This document shows positions 1-6,209 of a stretch of DNA of 6,209 bases, piece by piece; within the stretch, counting starts at the first letter, position 1, and each line of letters starts with the position of its first letter. Source of the DNA: Bacteroidota bacterium. GTDB lineage: Bacteria > Bacteroidota > Bacteroidia > Chitinophagales > Saprospiraceae. Location of the stretch: contig JAJRQS010000233.1 in the NCBI GenBank assembly GCA_024280135.1, positions 1 to 6,209 on the forward strand. Reading direction: 5' to 3'. The notes below the pieces were generated by a model, which did not search any database, was not told the origin of the DNA, and saw only the letters and a list, made by a program, of their open reading frames with translations. Position numbers and translations under genes: made by a program.

Positions 1-2172
1 ACGGTAAATGTGGAGCAAACTATTGGGATGCCACAAATTATTATTAATTATGATTATCGGAAGATGGCCCAATATGGTTTACATGTCAAGGACGTTAATC
101 AAGTAATCCGAACGGCCTTTGCAGGCGAAAAGGCAGGGGTTATTTTTGAAGGAGAGAAGCGTTTTGATTTGGTCTTGCGTTTGGATGAGACGAGTCGAAG
201 TGGTATTCAGGATGTAGAAAATCTTTTTGTTACGCTTAACAACGGTGTCCAAATCCCACTCAATAGTGTGGCAGAAATAAAATTAAAAGATGCCCCCATG
301 CAGGTCTCTAGAGAAAATACCAATCGTCGAATTGTTATTGGGGTGAATGTGGGGGATACAGATGTCGAAACCTTGGTCGGGCAGATTAGCAAACAATTGG
401 ACAAACAAGTAGATTTGCCAACAGGCTATTACTTTACTTATGGTGGGCAATTTGAAAATTTGAAAGCGGCAAATGCAAGATTGTCTGTGGCATTGCCTTT
501 GGCGTTATCCTTGATATTTATCTTGTTGTATTTTACTTTTGGCTCCTTTGCGCAAGCCTTATTAATTTTTACGGCAATTCCGTTATCTGCTATAGGTGGC
601 ATTTGGGCGTTAGAAATGCGGGGCATGCCTTTTAGTATTTCGGCAGGCATCGGCTTTATCGCCTTGTTTGGTGTGGCGGTGTTAAACGGTATCGTTTTGA
701 TTGGTTACTTAAATCAATTGAAGGCAGAAGGAATTCATGATATTAAAAAACGAATAATAATGGGAACAACGGTTCGATTACGACCTGTTTTGATGACTGC
801 CGCAGTGGCATCTTTTGGGTTTTTGCCGATGGCGATCTCCACATCAGGCGGGGCAGAAGTGCAACGGCCTTTGGCGACCGTCGTTATTGGCGGATTAATT
901 ACGGCGACGATTTTGACCTTAGTGATTTTGCCTTTGTTTTATTATTGGGTAGAAAAGTGGCAGACTCGGAAATTGGCATCCCGTAATTTAATGTTGCTTT
1001 TGTTGGTTGGGTTTTCTCTGTTGGCGTCTGTATCCGATGTGCAGGCACAGGCGCGAGTGGTGAGTTTGGAAGAAGCCATTGCTTTGGCACAATCGGAACA
1101 CCCCAGTATCAAAGCGGCACAATTGCGTGTGGAGAAAGATAAAGCCTTGCAAGGGATGAAGTATAATTTGGGACGTACTTCCTTTTCCTATCAAGGAGAT
1201 GGAATGTTTAAAGCTAATCCCGAACAGGTACATGAATTGGGTATCACCCAAGCCATACCCAACAAAAGTGGACTAAAAGCTATTAACCAATTTCAAGATA
1301 AAGTCGTTCTGCAAAGTGTTGTTAATCAGCATATTACAGAAAACGAATTGCGCTATCAAGTTCGACAAGCTTACTTTGAATTACTGTATAAAAAGGAATT
1401 ACACACCTTGTATGATGAGTTGAAGGAGATGTACAAGACCTATTATGAGTTGGCAAAAAATCGATTAGATGCTGGCGCAGCCAATGGACTAGAGCCGTTA
1501 TCAATAGAGACGAAATTGCGAGAAACGGAGTTATTGTCTGAGCAACTGGCGATGGAAATCGAACAACAGGAACAGGCTTTTCAAGTTTTATTACAACAGC
1601 CTGAACGGGTGACTGTGGAAGGGCATTTGTCCGTTTTGATTTTTAGCGAAAGCGAAAACGATGCGTTAGTTGTACAAAGCCAACAAGCCAAAATTGACTT
1701 GGAACAAGCAAAGATTGACTTATTGAAGTCTAAAGTAAAACCCAATTATATCATTGGTTACTCCGCACAAAACTTTTATGATGCAGGCTGGATGAGTGGT
1801 GTAAAAGCGGGGGTATCCATTCCATTATTCAAAGGAAAAACCAAACAAAAAGTAAATGCTCAAAAGTTGAATGTAGCTTTTGCGAAAGCAGAACTCACTC
1901 AAAAAGAATTGGCTTATTCGCAAGAACTATCAAAAGTAAAAAGTCAGATTCTGCGATATAAGAAGGGTGTTTCTTTTTACGGCAGTCAGTTGAAATCTTT
2001 AAATCCTGAGATGTTAAGGATTGCCCGATTAAATTATCAGGCAGGAGCCATCTCTTATCTTGAATTAATTAACAGCTTACAATGGATGGCTAATAGTAAG
2101 CAAAAATATTTGGAACAATTGATTGCACAAAATAGAGCCGTCATCTTGTACCAATATCTCACCAATCAATAA
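1..2172 (+). CDS. czcA: CzcA-type heavy-metal RND efflux pump fused to a TolC-like outer-membrane factor (5' end outside the window)
   Basis: The reading frame is open to the left edge. The GTG at position 10 is an internal codon, since T-V-N precede it in frame. Numbering from that codon, residues 1-155 are the end of the large periplasmic porter/docking region. Residues about 158-312 hold the last five membrane helices of a 12-helix RND protein. The helix-10 motif GVAVLNG matches CzcA-type pumps and differs from the AGVAAEFG pattern of CusA, so Zn/Co/Cd export is more likely than Cu/Ag. RLRPVLMTA and the GGLITATILTLVILP helix are typical RND signatures. After a short cytoplasmic linker comes a signal-peptide-like segment (326-348). 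Residues 349-720 form a TolC/OEP domain with two repeats (about 352-535 and 555-715), including IPLFKGKTKQK and YQAGAISYLELI. About 700 N-terminal residues are missing, including the helix-4 proton-relay acidic residues. The fusion reads through with no frameshift. Family assignment is firm; metal specificity is inferred. Confidence 0.93.
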   Translation, partial: TVNVEQTIGMPQIIINYDYRKMAQYGLHVKDVNQVIRTAFAGEKAGVIFEGEKRFDLVLRLDETSRSGIQDVENLFVTLNNGVQIPLNSVAEIKLKDAPMQVSRENTNRRIVIGVNVGDTDVETLVGQISKQLDKQVDLPTGYYFTYGGQFENLKAANARLSVALPLALSLIFILLYFTFGSFAQALLIFTAIPLSAIGGIWALEMRGMPFSISAGIGFIALFGVAVLNGIVLIGYLNQLKAEGIHDIKKRIIMGTTVRLRPVLMTAAVASFGFLPMAISTSGGAEVQRPLATVVIGGLITATILTLVILPLFYYWVEKWQTRKLASRNLMLLLLVGFSLLASVSDVQAQARVVSLEEAIALAQSEHPSIKAAQLRVEKDKALQGMKYNLGRTSFSYQGDGMFKANPEQVHELGITQAIPNKSGLKAINQFQDKVVLQSVVNQHITENELRYQVRQAYFELLYKKELHTLYDELKEMYKTYYELAKNRLDAGAANGLEPLSIETKLRETELLSEQLAMEIEQQEQAFQVLLQQPERVTVEGHLSVLIFSESENDALVVQSQQAKIDLEQAKIDLLKSKVKPNYIIGYSAQNFYDAGWMSGVKAGVSIPLFKGKTKQKVNAQKLNVAFAKAELTQKELAYSQELSKVKSQILRYKKGVSFYGSQLKSLNPEMLRIARLNYQAGAISYLELINSLQWMANSKQKYLEQLIAQNRAVILYQYLTNQ
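985..1053 (+). other. Signal-peptide-like junction between the RND and TolC domains
   Basis: Directly after the last RND helix and a basic stretch (WQTRKLASR) lies a hydrophobic run (NLMLLLLVGFSLLA) followed by SVSDVQAQA. This has the n-, h- and c-regions of a Sec signal peptide. An A-Q-A motif places the likely signal peptidase I cut after the Ala encoded at 1051-1053. The ATG at 991 would be the natural start of an ancestral stand-alone TolC gene. Because an RND C-terminus lies in the cytoplasm, this segment would act as a thirteenth membrane helix that carries the TolC domain to the periplasm. Whether it is cut there is inferred. Confidence 0.7.
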
Positions 2173-2184
2173 AAAACTAAGACA

Positions 2185-3405
2185 ATGAAAAATATAAAAT
2201 ATTTCCTATTTCTTGGAGTACTATCACTCTTCTTGTTAGTGGCATGCAAAGATGATCATCTAGACGATGGACATTCTGAAGCGCAGCATGAACTCGATGG
2301 ACAAGACCAAGAGGATGCTCATGATGACCATGATGAAGACGAAGGCATTCATTTGACTGTCGAGCAAGTCAAAACCATCGGGTTGGAATTTGGCGAAATG
2401 TCAAAAATCAAAGTCAATGACTTTATAAAAGCCACAGGTACACTCGGACTGCCCCCCAATGCCTATGCATCTGTCACCGCTAAGACTTCAGGGATTGTGG
2501 TCGGAAGTAAAAAATATATTGAAGGAAACGCTATCAAAAAAGGCGCTGTTATTGCCTATATTGAAAATCCTGATTTAATTAAGCAGCAACAGAAGTATCT
2601 GGAAATCAAGGCATTATTACAAAAAAACCGTTTGGAACTCGCCCGTCAAAAACAGTTAGTAGATGCCAATGCCGGAGTTAATCGAAGCCTGGAGAAGGCA
2701 CAAGCAGAAATGAATATTTTGGAAGCCCAACAGATGGGTTTGCGCAAGCAATTGAAATATTTGGGTATTCGAGTAGATGAGTTGACGATAAGTAATATTA
2801 AGCAACGGGTTCCAGTGTATTCTCCGATGAGTGGCTATATTACCAGTATTAGTTTGCACAATGGTCTTTTTGCGGAAGCGAATAAACCGCTCATGGAAAT
2901 TATTTCTGATGACCATTTGCACTTGGAGTTAGATGTTTTTGAGAAAGATATAGCGAAAGTGAAAATCGGCCAACGAATTAGTTATATGATTCCAGCTTTA
3001 GGAGATAAATTGTATGACGGAGAAGTAAGTATCATCGGTCGAGAATTTAATATGAATTCAAAGACAGTGCGCGTGCATGGACATTTGGATGGTAAGCGTC
3101 CCACCTTTTTTAAGGACTTATTTTTGAATGCCCAAATTTGGTTGAATGATGATTCGGAATCGGCTTTGCCAGAGTCAGCCGTTATCAGGGATGGTGAGTC
3201 TTTATGTATATATGTGAGCACTCCAGAAGCAAAAAATGGTGAGTACGAATTTGAGAAGATTAGGGTCGTTGTGGGAGCGACTGGTAATGGTTTTACTTCC
3301 GTAAAAATATTGGATGAGATACCACCTGGCAAAAAGATTGTGACCAAAGGAGCGTATTATGTGTATGCACAGAGTCAGGCAGGGGAGTTGGAGCATGAAC
3401 ATTAA
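2185..3405 (+). CDS. czcB: CzcB/CusB-type periplasmic adaptor lipoprotein of the metal efflux RND pump
   Basis: This 406-residue membrane-fusion protein links the RND pump to the outer-membrane channel in the periplasm. Residues 1-20 are a lipoprotein signal peptide with lipobox LVAC, making Cys21 the lipidated residue. Residues 22-56 are a low-complexity acidic/His linker (16 Asp/Glu and 6 His in 35 residues), a probable metal-binding leader. The first half of the lipoyl-like domain spans about 75-129. A helical hairpin (about 130-190) has Lys/Gln/Leu-rich coiled-coil character. The second lipoyl half follows at about 209-240 (VPVYSPMSGYITSI), then a beta-barrel (about 244-320) and a membrane-proximal domain (about 325-395). 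The C-terminus, GELEHEH, is again His/Glu-rich. The ATG lies 12 bases after the stop of the pump gene in an A-rich spacer without a Shine-Dalgarno sequence, so the two are presumably cotranscribed. Length is normal for the family. The His-rich segments favour Zn/Co/Cd, by inference. Confidence 0.93.
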   Translation: MKNIKYFLFLGVLSLFLLVACKDDHLDDGHSEAQHELDGQDQEDAHDDHDEDEGIHLTVEQVKTIGLEFGEMSKIKVNDFIKATGTLGLPPNAYASVTAKTSGIVVGSKKYIEGNAIKKGAVIAYIENPDLIKQQQKYLEIKALLQKNRLELARQKQLVDANAGVNRSLEKAQAEMNILEAQQMGLRKQLKYLGIRVDELTISNIKQRVPVYSPMSGYITSISLHNGLFAEANKPLMEIISDDHLHLELDVFEKDIAKVKIGQRISYMIPALGDKLYDGEVSIIGREFNMNSKTVRVHGHLDGKRPTFFKDLFLNAQIWLNDDSESALPESAVIRDGESLCIYVSTPEAKNGEYEFEKIRVVVGATGNGFTSVKILDEIPPGKKIVTKGAYYVYAQSQAGELEHEH

Positions 3406-3419
3406 ATATTGTTTACTCA

Positions 3420-3453
3420 AAAAAAGCCCAAAGATTTTTCTTTGGGCTTTTTT
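3420..3453. terminator. Bidirectional intrinsic terminator between convergent genes
   Basis: Positions 3420-3434 (AAAAAAGCCCAAAGA) pair perfectly with 3439-3453 (TCTTTGGGCTTTTTT) around a four-T loop, giving a 15-bp stem. The core is GCCCAAAGA/TCTTTGGGC. The + strand ends in a T run, and the A run on the left gives a T run on the - strand. It lies 14 bases after the adaptor stop and about 90 bases after the stop of the DUF808 gene, so it can serve both operons. The rest of the gap (3454-3543) shows nothing recognisable. Confidence 0.9.
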
Positions 3454-3543
3454 GAAGGAGAAGTGGCTACGCTCTTGAATAATTTAATTGTTCTATCCAA
3501 TTTTATCTCCACCTTTCGGCAAATGCTACACTACAAGGATACC

Positions 3544-4416
3544 CTAAACCTTTTTCTTAAAAAGTCCTTGAAATATTTTTATAAAAAGCAAGGCTATCGC
3601 TCCAACCACAGTCCCAATAATAAGCTCGCTTAAAAGGCTTGGTAGCGAATGGAACAGCTCATGTAGATAGTGCACATTGTGCAAGAAGATACCACCTGCT
3701 ACCAATAGCATAGCTAATGTACCAATGACCGTTAGCACTTTGATTACTTTCGGCAAGGCCGCAACTAAACCATGACCCAATACACTTTTCCCATCTTTAC
3801 TATTACGAATTAATTTGTAGCCAAAGTCATCCATTCTGACGATTAATGCCACAAGGCCATACACCCCTACAGTCGCCAAGAAAGCAATAATAGAAACAAC
3901 TATGATTTGTACTGTAAGTGACTGCTCTTCATTCATCACAGTACTTAAGGTAAGAATGATGATCTCAATGGATAAAATAAAATCTACAAAAATAGCTGAT
4001 TTTACTTTTTTCTTTTCGTAAAGCAGAATATCAGCTTCGCTCATTTCCACTACCTTTTTTTTATTCACTTTATGTGCAGCATGCGGAAAAAAGAATTCAT
4101 AAATTTTTTCTGCTCCTTCATACGCTAAATAAATCCCTCCCAACATTAGGATAGGCACAATGATACCCGGCAGAAAAGCCGTTAGTAAAAAGGCCAAAGG
4201 AAGAATGATTAATTTATTGATAAAAGAGCCCTTGGTGATCGCCCAAAGAACGGGTAGCTCTCTTGAAGAAGAAAACCCAGAAGCTTTTTCAGCATTCACA
4301 GCCAAATCATCACTCAAAAGTCCAGCAGTCTTTTTAGAGGCAATCTTACTCATTGCCGCAACATCGTCCAATAATACCGCAATGTCATCAAATAGTGCAA
4401 AAAATCCAGAAGCCAT
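3544..4416 (-). CDS. yedI: YedI/DUF808 family inner-membrane protein
   Basis: This complete 290-residue protein aligns by eye along its length with E. coli YedI (about 305 residues). Shared blocks include the N-terminal LFDDIAVLLDDVAAMSK and KKTAGLLSDDLAVNA, the central RELPVLWAITKGSFINK, and the later DFILSIEI, VGVYGLVALIV and DDFGY. About five or six hydrophobic segments are visible, near residues 68-98, 141-160, 168-194, 226-245 and 262-282. The first 60 residues are soluble and amphipathic, and a charged loop rich in Lys/Glu lies at about 113-140. The molecular function of this family is not established, and nothing here reveals a substrate. The ATG at 4416 is preceded by AACAAAAATGATATAA, with no Shine-Dalgarno sequence; an upstream ATG at 4425 runs into a stop after two codons. 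The gene lies downstream of mfd on the same strand, separated by the 19-bp repeat array. Confidence 0.93.
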   Translation of the reverse strand: MASGFFALFDDIAVLLDDVAAMSKIASKKTAGLLSDDLAVNAEKASGFSSSRELPVLWAITKGSFINKLIILPLAFLLTAFLPGIIVPILMLGGIYLAYEGAEKIYEFFFPHAAHKVNKKKVVEMSEADILLYEKKKVKSAIFVDFILSIEIIILTLSTVMNEEQSLTVQIIVVSIIAFLATVGVYGLVALIVRMDDFGYKLIRNSKDGKSVLGHGLVAALPKVIKVLTVIGTLAMLLVAGGIFLHNVHYLHELFHSLPSLLSELIIGTVVGAIALLFIKIFQGLFKKKV

Positions 4417-4440
4417 TTATATCATTTTTGTTATGAACCG

Positions 4441-4473
4441 TAAAGTTAAGTAAAATCCTACTGTATATGTAAA
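4441..4473 (-). promoter_or_regulatory. Possible weak Bacteroidota-type promoter for the DUF808 gene
   Basis: On the - strand TAACTTTA (4448-4441) resembles the Bacteroidota -7 element TAnnTTTG. A TTTA (4473-4470), 21 bases upstream, could be a weak -33 TTTG. Transcription would start about 20 bases before the ATG at 4416. Both elements miss the final G, and the second overlaps the edge of the repeat array, so this is only a candidate. The gene could instead be read through from mfd. Confidence 0.25.
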
Positions 4474-4724
4474 CGCACGAAGTGCAAATAAACACATGAA
4501 GTGCAAATAAACGCACAAAGTGCAAATAAACGCACGAAGTGCAAATAAACGCACAAAGTGCACATAAACGCGCAAAGTGCAAATAAACGCACAAAGTGCA
4601 CATAAACGCACAAAGTGCAAATAAACGCGCAAAGCGCAAATAAACGCACAAAGTGCAAATAAACGCGCAAAGCGCAAATAAACGCACAAAGTGCACATAA
4701 ACGCGCAAAGCGCAAATAAACGCG
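4471..4724. repeat. Tandem array of a 19-bp unit (13 copies plus a 7-bp partial), each with a small inverted repeat
   Basis: The consensus unit is AAACGCACAAAGTGCAAAT. Copies begin at 4471, 4490, 4509, 4528, 4547, 4566, 4585, 4604, 4623, 4642, 4661, 4680 and 4699, with no insertions or deletions; a partial copy (AAACGCG) ends at 4724. Inside each unit GCAC and GTGC can pair around a three-base loop (AAA, or GAA in the copies at 4471, 4490 and 4528). Copies at 4623, 4661 and 4699 have GCGC-AAA-GCGC instead. The copy at 4490 is the most diverged. Copies at 4547, 4585 and 4680 end in CACAT, creating the palindrome GTGCAC. The array fills most of the gap between the mfd stop and the DUF808 start; outside it, 4725-4747 and 4417-4440 show nothing distinctive. 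There are no spacers, so it is not a CRISPR array. Its function is unknown. Confidence 0.97.
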
Positions 4725-4747
4725 ACCAAAGGGAGCCTATACCCCCC

Positions 4748-6209
4748 TCAAAGACCCACTTCCTCCGCCAACCAACGCAACATTTCCAAAGCTTTCTTTA
4801 AACTAAACACACCTTCCAATCCCAAAATCAAATAAACTTTCGACTTCTTCAAATGTAAAGAATATGGCAAATCTGGTCTAGATACGACACCCAACATCCG
4901 ACCAAAAACGTCCGTCTCGAAATACGGGGATTGCGCATCTCTAACAAAATAACATCGAAGCTTATTATTTTTCAGGACAACTTTCTCCATCCCCATCGGC
5001 CTTGCCAACCATTTAATTCTCAACCCATTAAACAATTCATGTACCTGCTTAGGCAAACGTCCAAATCTATCTTTCAACTCTTTCTCAAAAGCAAAAATTT
5101 CGTCTTCATTTTTTAACTCATTAAAACGGCTGTACAAATGTAACCGTTCCTGCGTGCTCACAATATACTCCGTTGGAATCAATAATTCGTGATCGATTTC
5201 CAACTGAACTTCCCGTACATAATTACTGCCATCTTTTGGCTTTCCAGGAGTATCAAATAAGTCCTTAAACTCTGTCTCTTTTAATTCCTCAATCGCCTCA
5301 TCTAATATCTTCTGATAAGTATCATATCCAATGTCAGAAATAAAACCTGACTGCTCGCCTCCGAGTATATTTCCCGCTCCCCGAATATCCATATCTCGCA
5401 TTGCTATATTCATCCCACTGCCCAGGTCGCTATACTCTTCGATAGTCTTTAATCTCTTTTTAGCATCTGGCGTCAACACAGACATCGGTGGCGCTATTAA
5501 ATAACAATAGGCTTTGGTGTTGGAACGACCGATTCGGCCCCTCAATTGATGCAAATCACTCAACCCAAAATTATTCGCATTATTAATAATCATCGTATTG
5601 GCATTTGGAATATCCAAACCCGTTTCGATGATATTAGTAGAAACCAAGACATCAATTTCGCCTCTAACAAAGCTCATCAATTCGCTTTCCAACTTTTTAC
5701 TCTCCATCTGCCCATGTGCCATTGACACTTTCACTTCTGGGCACATCTTCCGCACCATAGTCATCACTTCTGGCAAAGTCTTTACACGATTGTGGACAAA
5801 GAAAACCTGCCCTCCCCTATTCACCTCATACAAAATAGCATCTTGGATTAAGTCATGGTTAAACGTGCGTACTTCTGTATGGATAGGCTGTCTGTTGGGT
5901 GGAGGGGTTTGTATCACAGACAAATCTCTAGCCGCCATCAAAGAGAATTGTAAAGTCCTTGGAATCGGTGTAGCCGTCATCGTCAAGGTATCAACATTCA
6001 CTTTAATATTTTTTAATTTTTCTTTGGCAGCCACCCCAAATTTTTGTTCCTCATCTATCACCAACAACCCCAAATCTTTAAACTTTATTTTCTTAGACAA
6101 TATCGCATGTGTCCCAATAATTAAATCTAGCTTACCTGTTTCTAAAGCTTCAAAAACCAAACGTTTTTCTTTGGCTGTCCGAAAACGATTGATATAATCT
6201 ACCGACACC
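4748..6209 (-). CDS. mfd: Transcription-repair coupling factor Mfd, C-terminal part (5' end outside the window)
   Basis: Mfd is a cytoplasmic DNA translocase that removes RNA polymerase stalled at DNA damage and recruits UvrA. The last 486 codons are present, and the frame is open at the right edge; the GTG there is internal. Counting from that codon, one sees the end of the first RecA-like domain: GTHAILSKKIKFKDLGLLVIDEEQ (32-55), with Walker B DEEQ at 52-55 and TATPIPRTL at 78-86. The second RecA-like domain has AHGQM (164-168), STNIIETGLDIPNANTMI (190-207) and the arginine-finger motif QLRGRIGRS (221-229). The TRG translocation motif follows (about 260-300, RDMDIRGAGNILGGEQSG), then the autoinhibitory D7 domain (about 336-440). 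All visible motifs look intact. The N-terminal UvrB-like region, the RNA polymerase-interaction domain and Walker A lie outside the window. No clear terminator follows the TGA at 4750-4748; the next structure downstream is the repeat array. Confidence 0.97.
   Translation of the reverse strand, partial: VSVDYINRFRTAKEKRLVFEALETGKLDLIIGTHAILSKKIKFKDLGLLVIDEEQKFGVAAKEKLKNIKVNVDTLTMTATPIPRTLQFSLMAARDLSVIQTPPPNRQPIHTEVRTFNHDLIQDAILYEVNRGGQVFFVHNRVKTLPEVMTMVRKMCPEVKVSMAHGQMESKKLESELMSFVRGEIDVLVSTNIIETGLDIPNANTMIINNANNFGLSDLHQLRGRIGRSNTKAYCYLIAPPMSVLTPDAKKRLKTIEEYSDLGSGMNIAMRDMDIRGAGNILGGEQSGFISDIGYDTYQKILDEAIEELKETEFKDLFDTPGKPKDGSNYVREVQLEIDHELLIPTEYIVSTQERLHLYSRFNELKNEDEIFAFEKELKDRFGRLPKQVHELFNGLRIKWLARPMGMEKVVLKNNKLRCYFVRDAQSPYFETDVFGRMLGVVSRPDLPYSLHLKKSKVYLILGLEGVFSLKKALEMLRWLAEEVGL

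Noticed and set aside
10..12. GTG at position 10 as the start of the pump gene
   Set aside because: The frame is open upstream to position 1, and the protein begins in the middle of an RND porter domain, so this is an internal valine codon of a gene cut by the window edge.
3409..3633. Small + strand open frame just after the adaptor gene
   Set aside because: It runs straight through the terminator hairpin, overlaps the 3' end of the DUF808 gene antisense, and has no recognisable domain.
4160..4453. 97-codon + strand open frame
   Set aside because: It is antisense to the well-conserved N-terminal part of the DUF808 gene, with no independent support.
4471..4724. CRISPR-like array
   Set aside because: Units are directly adjacent, with no unique spacers, and no cas genes are nearby.
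4471..4724. Each unit read on the - strand contains TTTATTTG, resembling the -7 promoter element TAnnTTTG, so the array might be a promoter array
   Set aside because: The second base is wrong in every copy, and the spacing to other TTTG words (4, 11, 23 or 30 bases) only borders the usual range. A short AT-rich repeat would give such matches by chance.
4388..4729. Open frames on the - strand through the repeat array, giving Cys/Phe/Leu-rich 19-residue repeats in all three frames
   Set aside because: A 19-bp unit shifts frame by one each copy, so 57 bp (19 codons) repeats in every frame. The unit happens to have no stop on the - strand, so the open frames follow from the repeat and are not evidence of a protein.
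5598..6197. 199-codon + strand open frame
   Set aside because: It is fully antisense to conserved Mfd helicase motifs; its length reflects the codon use of mfd.

Overview
The window looks like a chromosomal segment of a Bacteroidota bacterium. The reasons are an AT-rich composition, the absence of clear Shine-Dalgarno sequences ahead of the starts, a CzcA-type metal pump fused in frame to a TolC-like domain (an arrangement I know from that phylum), a lipoprotein adaptor with a His/Asp-rich leader, and a weak TAnnTTTG-like promoter. I cannot name a genus; a Saprospiria- or Chitinophagia-like lineage is only a guess.

Positions 1-3405 (+ strand) hold the end of a heavy-metal efflux operon. The first gene is open at the left edge. 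It encodes the C-terminal half of an RND metal/proton antiporter of the CzcA type, continuing without a stop into a signal-peptide-like segment and a complete TolC-like outer-membrane factor domain. Twelve bases later comes a CzcB/CusB-type periplasmic adaptor lipoprotein. These two genes supply all three parts of a tripartite pump: inner-membrane pump, adaptor and outer-membrane channel. A strong hairpin at 3420-3453, usable from both strands, closes the operon.

Positions 3544-6209 (- strand) converge on that terminator. The right edge carries the C-terminal 486 codons of mfd, the transcription-repair coupling factor. Downstream of it is a 331-bp gap, of which 254 bp are a tandem array: 13 copies of a 19-bp unit plus a partial one. 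Then comes a complete YedI/DUF808-family inner-membrane protein gene, reading toward the terminator.

The genes are ordinary housekeeping and metal-resistance genes. The most unusual feature is the 19-bp array. Each unit contains a small inverted repeat (GCAC-NNN-GTGC), and its variants include paired changes that keep the stem (GCGC-AAA-GCGC). The second point of interest is the pump-channel fusion, which keeps what looks like an intact signal peptide and cleavage site at the junction. I found no CRISPR array, tRNA, rRNA, transposase, phage gene or convincing new defence-type system.
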